Position numbers and translations under genes: made by a program. Below, one piece after another: positions 19,520 through 26,177 of a DNA stretch of 64,000 nucleotides. This DNA is from Candidatus Wallbacteria bacterium (GTDB taxonomy: Bacteria > Muiribacteriota > UBA6191 > JACPRK01): NCBI GenBank assembly GCA_016213845.1, contig JACQZN010000015.1:1-64000 (forward strand). Reading direction: 5' to 3'. Under the pieces are notes generated by a model that saw only the letters and a list, made by a program, of their open reading frames with translations, had not been told where the DNA came from and did no database searches. Within the stretch, counting starts at the first letter, position 1. Each line of letters opens with the position of its first letter.

Positions 19520-20431
19520 CTATGGACCGTCGAGCGCACGCAGCGCAAGCCGCCCCTCGGGCGTGTCGAGCCGGAGGAGCTCCTTGCCGTTGAAGAAGAC
19601 GGCCAGCTGCGGGCGGGTATCCGAGGCTTGCAGGAGGACCCGGCGGTACATCGACAGTCTGTGGGCGACCGCGGGAAAACGCGTGGTGAGCTGCCGCCGC
19701 AAACGCCAGGCGACTGTGTCGGCGTTGGCGGCATCCTGGCCCGAGAGGACGAGCTTGGCTGGCGGCAGTCCGGCGGCCGCCAGGGTGATGCTGGAATCGG
19801 GGCCGGCCGGATCGACGCGACAGAGTATGACGGGCTCGGCGGACGGGGCGATCCGGGCGACCGGGACGGGCCCCTGGGCACTCGGAACCGCAGCGGGAGG
19901 GGCGGCCTGCCCGGCTTCATCGGCCCCCTCGCCGAAAAAGTCGCTGGCGGTGCCGACGACGTCTGCGACGTTGCCGGCGTCACCCGCATGGCCCAGCGCC
20001 TTGGTCCATCCCCCGCTCGCTTCCACGTCGGCAGCGACGGGCACAGAGTGTACCGTCGAACCGTGCGGCACAGGCAGCTCGGCTCGGGCCCCACGCCTCA
20101 GGGAGCCCCCCACATCCAGTCCGGCGTCCAGGGCCCGCGCCGCATCGGCTTCGTGGGAAGCTGCAGACCCGACCCTGGCAACGTCGTCGGCCACCGACGC
20201 CGCCTGGCCGAGCTCCGATGCCGCCCTGCCTGCCACCGTGGCCTCGCCTGCCACCCGGCCGCCCGCGGCAACTCCTCGGGAGACGCTACCCACCGCGGCC
20301 GCCTCGCGGGCCGCCAGCGAACCGACCTTGCCGATGGCGGCGCCCTCGGAGCCGAGCGTCTTGAGCAGGATGGCGACTCCGCCGGCAACCCCGATCGCGG
20401 TTCCCTTGATCTTGCTCGATGAATCGCCCAT
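19520..20431 (-). CDS. Alanine-rich protein of unknown function
   Basis: No family is recognised. The 303-residue protein begins with a glycine-rich hydrophobic stretch (TAIGVAGGVAILL, about 11-24) that could be a weak membrane segment. A long Ala/Gly/Val/Ser-rich region of low complexity follows (about 30-190). The C-terminal third is more globular (about 200-303), with predicted beta-strands in ITLAAAGLPPAKLVLSGQ and LAVFFNGKELLRLDTPEG. The ATG at 20431 is preferred over the adjacent GTG because ACCTCC at 20437-20442 gives a GGAGGT Shine-Dalgarno with 5-nt spacing. It follows the exported ADP-ribosylglycohydrolase gene by only 30 bp on the same strand, so the two are likely co-transcribed. 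Codon use fits the neighbourhood. Confidence 0.7.
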   Translation of the reverse strand: MGDSSSKIKGTAIGVAGGVAILLKTLGSEGAAIGKVGSLAAREAAAVGSVSRGVAAGGRVAGEATVAGRAASELGQAASVADDVARVGSAASHEADAARALDAGLDVGGSLRRGARAELPVPHGSTVHSVPVAADVEASGGWTKALGHAGDAGNVADVVGTASDFFGEGADEAGQAAPPAAVPSAQGPVPVARIAPSAEPVILCRVDPAGPDSSITLAAAGLPPAKLVLSGQDAANADTVAWRLRRQLTTRFPAVAHRLSMYRRVLLQASDTRPQLAVFFNGKELLRLDTPEGRLALRALDGP

Positions 20432-20461
20432 CACGCACCTCCAAGCGACGCTCTGGCCATT

Positions 20462-21967
20462 CTACCTCAGCTCGAGTGTGAGGGCAGCCAGTCGGGCGAT
20501 GCTCCAGTGCTCGCGGCCGGCAATGGCGACCCTCAGACGGTCGTGCAGCGGCGCCGTGAAGGACGCGGGGAGGCGCCGGGCGCCGAGCATGGCACCAAGC
20601 CAGCAGCCGGCGGTTGCGGCGTTGCAGTCGGTGTCCCAGCCGAGCGCGGCCGCCAGCGCCAGCGTCCGGGCAAAGTCCCCCTCGCCAAAGAGCAGCGCCA
20701 GCGCGACCAGTCCGTCGTTGGGGAGGGCGTAGGCCCAGGCGTTGGCCGGATCGCGCCTTCGGATCGGCTCGAAGCACTCGCGGCGGATGCGCTCCCGGGC
20801 TTCGCGCAGCGGCAGCTTCGTCTTGTGCCACTCCAGGCATTGCCGCAGCAGCCGCGAGTGCTCGGAGCCTGGCTGACCGGAATGCTCGAGCGCACGTTCG
20901 AGGAGCTCGCGCACGGAGCGCGCGCGGTAGGCCAGGGCGGCGGCGGTCGCGGCAAACAGCCCGGACTGCAGACCCGTTCCCGAGTTCGAACAGGGCGCGT
21001 CGCGGCCGGCCAGCGCGCGCGCCCGCGCGGCGTCGCCGGGAGAGACCAGCCCCCAGACGTCGCACCGGATGCGCGCGCAGATGGAATCGCCCAGCGGCCC
21101 TCGTCCGCATTCGGCCGCAGCCACGCCCCGGGCGTGCTCGGCGAGCGAGCGGCGCTCCGTCTTCCAGAGATACTCGCCCGAGAGGGCCGGGCCGCGCCAG
21201 CTGTCGAGAACGTCGGCGGCTCGGAAGTCACTCCCCTTTGCTGCCAGCAAGAGGAGATTCGAGACCATCAGCGTCGTGTCGTCATCTGGGCCGAAGCCCC
21301 ACGTGTCGGGGGCCAGGCCGCGTGCCAGCACCTCGAGCTGGTCCCACGCGGGCTCGAGCTTCCCCTCGTTGGCCATGCCGAGCCGGCCACCCGCAATCTT
21401 GCCGAGCCAGGCGCCCAGCGCCCGATCGAAGTCGGGCTCGGCCGACGGCCCGGGCGGCGTCTGGTCGGGAGGCATTGGCGCCGCCACGTTGGCCGCAGCG
21501 CACGGCCCGAAACGCAGCGCGTTCTCCAGCCGGCCGCGCATGAAGCCGGGCACGTCGATCGCCAGCAGCGCTCCGCCGGGTGGTACCTCGCCGCGCGCGA
21601 CCTGGGGATCGGGGTCGAAGGCCGAAAGAGGAAGCGTCAGCCGCGCGACCGGCCGCTGCCGGGTGAGCACGACGTAGCGAAAGCGCGCGAGGCCCTGCTT
21701 CGGAATCAGGTAGAGCCTGAGCTGTGTGGGCGCGGAGCTCTCGACGGTCAGCGAGATCGACTGCGATTCACCGAGCCCGATCCCCTCGGCCTGGAAGACG
21801 AAGAGCGGAGCGGCGCCCGTCGTGTATCGGATCGTGACTGCGCGGGCGGCAAGCCGCTCGCCCGGCAAGCGTGGCACGTCTTGCCCGGACGCCGCGCCGG
21901 GCCCGAGCGCCCAGACGAGGACGGCCGCCAGACCAATTCCTCGCGCGCACGCCATGCCGGGGAGCAT
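20462..21967 (-). CDS. Exported ADP-ribosylglycohydrolase family protein
   Basis: The 501-residue protein starts with a signal peptide (cleavage near AASGQDVP). An N-terminal beta-rich domain of about 170 residues is not recognised. An ADP-ribosylglycohydrolase (DraG/ARH) domain follows, with GAWLGKIAGGRLG around 187-199, the metal-binding GPDDDTTLMV segment, and LGWDTDCNAATAGCWLGAML near the end, which supplies the second metal-binding Asp pair. The Asp-rich motifs look intact, so hydrolase activity is plausible. Export is unusual because protein or DNA ADP-ribosylation is mainly cytoplasmic; the true substrate could be another N- or O-glycosidic bond in the periplasm. The gene is upstream of an alanine-rich unknown on the same strand. 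The start could also be the Met codon at 21955. Confidence 0.82.
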   Translation of the reverse strand: MLPGMACARGIGLAAVLVWALGPGAASGQDVPRLPGERLAARAVTIRYTTGAAPLFVFQAEGIGLGESQSISLTVESSAPTQLRLYLIPKQGLARFRYVVLTRQRPVARLTLPLSAFDPDPQVARGEVPPGGALLAIDVPGFMRGRLENALRFGPCAAANVAAPMPPDQTPPGPSAEPDFDRALGAWLGKIAGGRLGMANEGKLEPAWDQLEVLARGLAPDTWGFGPDDDTTLMVSNLLLLAAKGSDFRAADVLDSWRGPALSGEYLWKTERRSLAEHARGVAAAECGRGPLGDSICARIRCDVWGLVSPGDAARARALAGRDAPCSNSGTGLQSGLFAATAAALAYRARSVRELLERALEHSGQPGSEHSRLLRQCLEWHKTKLPLREARERIRRECFEPIRRRDPANAWAYALPNDGLVALALLFGEGDFARTLALAAALGWDTDCNAATAGCWLGAMLGARRLPASFTAPLHDRLRVAIAGREHWSIARLAALTLELR

Positions 21968-21993
21968 ACCCCGACGACCCGTGCCGCGCGGTG

Positions 21994-22050
21994 GAAATAC
22001 GGGGACACACGACTCATTTTCAGAAAATGAGTCGTGTGTCCCCGTATTTC
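21994..22050. repeat. Perfect palindrome, family B (28-bp arms)
   Basis: The arms 21994-22021 and 22023-22050 are exact reverse complements with a single A between them (left arm begins GAAATACGGGGACACACGAC). The element fills the space between the ADP-ribosylglycohydrolase start and the Nudix gene stop, so it could terminate transcripts entering from the left or stabilise the 3' end of the Nudix message. No T-run follows. Related but decayed arms flank 4783-4874. Confidence 0.9.
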
Positions 22051-22056
22051 TCTCGC

Positions 22057-22722
22057 TCAGCCCGCGCCGCCGCCACGCAGGCAGTCGAGCAGCTCCTTGA
22101 CGATGTAGCCGGTGAGTCCCCAGACGACGCGCTCGGGGCCGAGGCCCGCGTCGTAGAGGTAGATGCGGATCCGGCGGCCTGCGGGGTCGAACTCCGCGAA
22201 CCTGCCGGCCAGGCCGAGCAGCGCGTCGACCGGGGCGCCGGGCGGCATTTCGGAGGCGTCGCGCCAGCGCTGAGTGACGCAGCCGGGCTCGAGCAGCCGC
22301 GCGACCGGCACCTCGAAGATCTCCTCGACCTCCGACTCCTGCGGGACGAAGCGGGCGGGCGGGTTCTCGACCAGGCCGACCACGGGCGTGACGACGAAGC
22401 CCGAGATGCTGGGCCGGTCGTCCATCTCGCCGACGATTTCGACCGAGGAAGCTTCCAGGCAGATCTCCTCGAAGGCTTCGCGCAGGGCGGCCAGGGTGGC
22501 CGCTTCGCCCGGCTCCCGGCCGCCTCCCGGAAAGGCGACCTGCCCGCGATGCGTCGGCACGGTCTCGGAGCGGCGCGTGAAGAGCAGAGTCGGCCCCTCG
22601 GCTCGGCGGACCAGCGGGACGAGCACGGCGGCTTCGAGGAAACCGGCAACGGTCAGCCGTGCCGGCGACCGGCCCGCAATCCGCTCCCGGAGGCAGCAGG
22701 CGACCTGTTCGTACGTGGGCAT
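22057..22722 (-). CDS. Nudix hydrolase, CoA pyrophosphatase type
   Basis: The 221-residue protein carries a Nudix box (GGREPGEAATLAALREAFEE region, about 67-90) with the metal-binding R-E-x-x-E-E core. The final Gly of the consensus G-x5-E-x7-R-E-U-x-E-E-x-G-U is replaced by Cys (EEICLE), which is tolerated in some members. The preceding segment TRRSETVPTHRGQVAFPGG matches the CoA-diphosphatase subfamily (NudL/YeaB), which cleaves CoA and its derivatives to phosphopantetheine and 3',5'-ADP in the cytoplasm. The likely role is CoA turnover or housecleaning. It is a single gene bounded downstream by a palindrome 6 bp from the stop. Confidence 0.88.
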   Translation of the reverse strand: MPTYEQVACCLRERIAGRSPARLTVAGFLEAAVLVPLVRRAEGPTLLFTRRSETVPTHRGQVAFPGGGREPGEAATLAALREAFEEICLEASSVEIVGEMDDRPSISGFVVTPVVGLVENPPARFVPQESEVEEIFEVPVARLLEPGCVTQRWRDASEMPPGAPVDALLGLAGRFAEFDPAGRRIRIYLYDAGLGPERVVWGLTGYIVKELLDCLRGGGAG

Positions 22723-22779
22723 CTGATTTGCGCTCCCTGCAAGCAGCAGTCTACGGCTTGCCGGGCCTGAGCCCGCTTA

Positions 22780-23184
22780 TCATGGCAGGAGCTGGAACCC
22801 GCATTCCGTGAAGTCAGCATCGAAGCCGAAGGCCTCCGGAATCCTCAGTTCCCTCATCAACGCGAAGCTCGAACAGTCCGTGAAGCTCAACCGATGGTCG
22901 GAGAACTTCAGCATCAGCGACAATGCCTCTTCGAAGAGCGCTCCGTCAACTTCGAGCACCTCGTGAGAGGGCTTGCTACGCAGCCTGCGAACGAACGTCA
23001 CAGCCGCGGCCGGTCCTCGGAGCGAGCTCAACCTGGTCGCCAGTTCATCCAGCACGAAATCGGAGGTGACCCAGCGGACTCGGCCATCACGTTGCCGATA
23101 GAAGCGAGCCGCCCGCTCGTGGTGCTCATCGTGCCGATCTGCGAGCGCGAGCCACGCTCCCGTGTCGACGAACAGGTTTCGCAT
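22780..23184 (-). CDS. vapC: PIN-domain ribonuclease toxin (VapC-like)
   Basis: The 134-residue protein begins MRNLFVDTGAWLALAD, giving the first PIN-domain acidic residue (Asp7). It continues through DELATRL with the conserved glutamate and ends with the FTDCSSFALM segment (Asp of the second acidic pair) and FGFDADFTECGF (last Asp). These are the four-acidic-residue hallmarks of VapC toxins, which cut tRNA or rRNA. The ATG at 23184 is used because the VapC fold starts there; upstream codons belong to the antitoxin overlap. It overlaps the RHH antitoxin gene by 59 bp in a different frame, so the two are tightly coupled. Confidence 0.88.
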   Translation of the reverse strand: MRNLFVDTGAWLALADRHDEHHERAARFYRQRDGRVRWVTSDFVLDELATRLSSLRGPAAAVTFVRRLRSKPSHEVLEVDGALFEEALSLMLKFSDHRLSFTDCSSFALMRELRIPEAFGFDADFTECGFQLLP

Positions 23185-23446
23185 CCGTCTCCCTGGGCCA
23201 GCCGTAGAGATAGTGATCGTGATTGGCCGATTCATCTCCATGGCCACTATCGATGGACCCGATCAGGGCATCGAACGGGTCGGGCCCGGACTTGCGCGCG
23301 GGCGGCGCGGGCGGCCCGCCCAAGCGGGCATCGACCGCCTCGCGGATCAACTGGGAGAGGCTCTTCTTCTCGCGCAGCGCAAGCCTCTTCAACTCCCGGT
23401 GATCCTCGGCCGGCAAGCGGATGTTGGTGGTGACGAAGCGACTCAT
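23126..23446 (-). CDS. vapB: RHH-type antitoxin (VapB-like)
   Basis: The 106-residue protein has an N-terminal ribbon-helix-helix (VTTNIRLPAEDHRELKRLAL, then SLSQLIREAV) that would dimerise and bind operator DNA. A C-terminal arm follows that neutralises the toxin, including GSIDSG and the HDHYLYG motif often seen near the end of VapB proteins preceding PIN toxins. The last 25 or so residues after LYGWPRE read through into the toxin gene in another frame and are probably dispensable. The ATG at 23446 lies in an inverted repeat that could be the operator. It is the first gene of the antitoxin-toxin operon. Confidence 0.85.
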   Translation of the reverse strand: MSRFVTTNIRLPAEDHRELKRLALREKKSLSQLIREAVDARLGGPPAPPARKSGPDPFDALIGSIDSGHGDESANHDHYLYGWPRETDAKPVRRHGSVARARRSAR

Positions 23447-23457
23447 GGTGATACCAT
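23445..23457. promoter_or_regulatory. Inverted repeat at the vapB start, possible autoregulatory operator
   Basis: The sequence ATGGT-GAT-ACCAT is a 5-bp inverted repeat with a 3-bp spacer. It covers the antitoxin start codon and the bases just upstream. RHH antitoxins typically bind such short palindromes near their promoter. The arms are short, so this is a candidate only. Confidence 0.4.
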
Positions 23458-23513
23458 GATACCGCCATGCATGGGACGCAGCAAGCTTCGCCCCCCTGCC
23501 GCCCGGTGAGAGG

Positions 23514-26093
23514 ATGGGCGTGAAGCTCACGTTCCTCGGCGGGGCCGACGAGATCGGCGCCAGCTCCATCCTGGTCGAGACCGCCGGGCATCGCGTGCTG
23601 GTGGATTGCGGTCTCAGGATGGGCGGCGCCAAGCAGGACCCGTTGCCGGACCTGCGCGCGATCCAGGACGCGGGCGGGCTCGACGCCATCGTGCTGACGC
23701 ACGCCCACCTGGACCATACGGGAGGCTTGCCGGTGCTTCACGCCGCCTGCCCGGACGTGCCGGTGCTCGCCACGGCGCCGACCTGGACGCTCCTCAAGAT
23801 CCTGCTCCTCGACGCGGTGAAGATCATGGGAAGCAAGCTCGACCGCGAGGGCGAGCTGCCGCTCTACTCTCAGGAAGCCGTCGAAGCGCTGTTGGCCCGA
23901 GGCACCTCGACCCGGTTCCTGGAACCGCGGGAGGTCGCAGGCGGTGCCGTGACGATCACGCACTACCCTGCCGGCCACATCCTGGGCGCGTCGTCGGTCG
24001 GCATCGAGAGCGCTGAAGGCCGCGCGCTCGTCACGGGCGACTACTCGGTGACCGATCAGATCACCGTTCCGGGGATGCTGCCCCCGCGGCTGCACGCCGA
24101 CGTCGTGGTCACGGAATCGACCTACGGAGATCGGCTCCACGCCAGCCGTCCCGCCGAGGAGCGGAGGCTGGTCGAGACGGTCGGCGAGGTCGTCGCGGCG
24201 GGAGGCAAGGTGCTGATTCCGGCGTTTGCGCTGGGGCGCGCGCAGGAGGTGCTGCTGGCGCTGAGGCGGGCGTTCGCTCGCAAGACGCTGAAGCCGTTTC
24301 CCGTCTGGGTCGACGGGATGGTGCGGAGCGTCTGCTGCGCGTACGCCGATCATCCGGATTGGGTTTCACCGTGGCTGCGCCGCCAGATCGAGAAGCGGGG
24401 CAATCCATTTTTCGACACTGACGGGTCGGTGCAGCAGGTGTTGAAGCCCTCGCAGAGAGCCGAGATCGCGCAGGGGCCGCCTTGTTGCATCGTCGCGTCG
24501 AGCGGAATGTTGACCGGGGGCCCGAGCCAGCAGTTCGCGGCGATGTTGGCGCCGGACCCGAAGAACTTCATCGCCATCACCGGCTACCAGGACGAGGAAG
24601 CGCCGGGCCGGACGCTGCTGGACCTGGCCGACGGCCGCGCGCACGAGTTGAAGCTCTCCGGCGAGATCGTGCCGGTGAGCTGCCGCGTCGGCAGGTACTC
24701 GCTCTCGGCGCACGCCGACGGCGGCGAGGTGGCCAGCCTGGTTGGCCACCTGCGGCCGAAGGACGTCGTGCTGGTCCACGGCGAGGGGCAGGCCCGGCCC
24801 GCGCTGGGCCGGTCGGTGGGGCCGCGCGCGCGGGACGGCGTCTACTTGCCGGTGCTGGGCGAGACGCTAACCTTCTCGTATCGCCAGGCACGCCCACGGC
24901 CGCCGCGGGCTGCGCTGGAGGGGTTCGGGCTCGGGCGGCCGATGGACGAGGCCGGTATTGCGGAGCTGGCGGCGCGGCTGGGCTCGGGCGCGGCCTTCGG
25001 CGGCCAGTCGCCGCAGCTTTACGACTTGAAGGAGCTTGCGAGTCTCTATGCTGGAGACCAGGGCTCGAGCGACGCCGGACTGAGGGAGCAGATGCGGGCG
25101 CTGCTCCTGGCGGAGGCTTCCCCCTTCGAGCCAGATCCGCGCCGGCCGTTTCTCTTCCGGCTGCGGCGCCGCGAGAGCCCGCCCGAGGCAGGCGAGGCCT
25201 CTTCCTGGGCCGCACCCGCGGTTCCTGGGCAGCCGATGCAGCAGACGGCCGCGCTGGCCCGGGCGGCTGCGCTGTTCCCCCCGTCGACGGGCTTACTGAA
25301 GACCAGTCTCCGGCTGGAGGCGAAGCTGATCGAGCTGGTCTTCCCCTTCCCCGAGGCGGCACGACGCCGCCATGCCGGCTTGCTCCTACAGCTCAGTCAA
25401 GAGACCGGCTGGAAGGTGGCCGTCCATCCGGAGGTGCGCCCTGCTGCGCTGATCGATCTGGTCCGGCGCCTGCTGCCGGCGGACTGGGAGCTGACCCGCT
25501 CTCCCGGCTGGCACCGCGAGCAAAACCGCCTGGTGGTCAGTCTCGGAGCTGTCCCTCCGGACTGGATCGACCAGAGGACGGCATTGGCGGCCCAGTTCGA
25601 GGAGGAGTCCGGCGTGCGGCTCGAGCTCGAGCGGACGTCGCAACCGGCCGCGGCCGCTCTCGACACGGCCCGGGACTCCGAAGGCCGCCTGGAGGTCAAC
25701 CTCGCCATAGCGGCCATCGACCACCACTTCGCCGGCTTGCCGCACCGTCCGACTCGAAAGAGCCGCCGAGTCGATAGCGACGGCCCCTACCTCGAGCTCG
25801 CGTTCATCTCGGTCCGGGTCGCAGAGCGTTACTCCGAGACGATCGCACAGGCCGCGGCCGACACGGGCTGGAGACTGACCGTGGCCTCGAAGTCCGATCA
25901 GGAAGCGATTCTCCGGACCTTCCGGGAACTCTGGCCTGCCGCCTGGATCGTCAGCAAGGGCCCAAGCCTCTTCACCGACCGCGGGGTCCTCCGCGTCGTC
26001 GTGCGGGCCATGCCTTCCCTGGCCGAGCTGTCGCCCATCCGGACCGCTCTGGCCGACCGCACCGGTTTCGAGCTGGAAGTCGGGCTCCACTGA
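23514..26093 (+). CDS. Beta-CASP metallo-beta-lactamase ribonuclease with duplicated C-terminal module
   Basis: Residues 1-450 are a beta-CASP metallo-beta-lactamase of the RNA-processing (YSH1/CPSF-73-like) group. They contain THAHLDHTGG (motif 2), the GHILGASS histidine, GDYS, the beta-CASP STYGDR region, SSGMLTGG and the C-terminal SAHADGGE/LVHGEG histidines. It should act as a zinc-dependent endo- or 5'-exoribonuclease. Residues about 450-859 are not part of the standard enzyme. Two related units of about 100 residues (about 610-725 and 760-859) share ETGWKV/DTGWRL, a SPGW/SKGP turn and a terminal RTALA segment followed by GVRLELE/GFELEV. This looks like an internal duplication, possibly RNA-binding. 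GAGAGG precedes ATG 23514. The gene is divergent from the vapBC pair. Confidence 0.88.
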   Translation: MGVKLTFLGGADEIGASSILVETAGHRVLVDCGLRMGGAKQDPLPDLRAIQDAGGLDAIVLTHAHLDHTGGLPVLHAACPDVPVLATAPTWTLLKILLLDAVKIMGSKLDREGELPLYSQEAVEALLARGTSTRFLEPREVAGGAVTITHYPAGHILGASSVGIESAEGRALVTGDYSVTDQITVPGMLPPRLHADVVVTESTYGDRLHASRPAEERRLVETVGEVVAAGGKVLIPAFALGRAQEVLLALRRAFARKTLKPFPVWVDGMVRSVCCAYADHPDWVSPWLRRQIEKRGNPFFDTDGSVQQVLKPSQRAEIAQGPPCCIVASSGMLTGGPSQQFAAMLAPDPKNFIAITGYQDEEAPGRTLLDLADGRAHELKLSGEIVPVSCRVGRYSLSAHADGGEVASLVGHLRPKDVVLVHGEGQARPALGRSVGPRARDGVYLPVLGETLTFSYRQARPRPPRAALEGFGLGRPMDEAGIAELAARLGSGAAFGGQSPQLYDLKELASLYAGDQGSSDAGLREQMRALLLAEASPFEPDPRRPFLFRLRRRESPPEAGEASSWAAPAVPGQPMQQTAALARAAALFPPSTGLLKTSLRLEAKLIELVFPFPEAARRRHAGLLLQLSQETGWKVAVHPEVRPAALIDLVRRLLPADWELTRSPGWHREQNRLVVSLGAVPPDWIDQRTALAAQFEEESGVRLELERTSQPAAAALDTARDSEGRLEVNLAIAAIDHHFAGLPHRPTRKSRRVDSDGPYLELAFISVRVAERYSETIAQAAADTGWRLTVASKSDQEAILRTFRELWPAAWIVSKGPSLFTDRGVLRVVVRAMPSLAELSPIRTALADRTGFELEVGLH

Positions 26094-26177
26094 GCTGCGC
26101 GCCTCAGGCCGGGTGCGCGATCGGCCGAGAAGCCATGAGGAATGGGGTGGCCGGTCGCCGCCCGTGCGGAGACTTCC

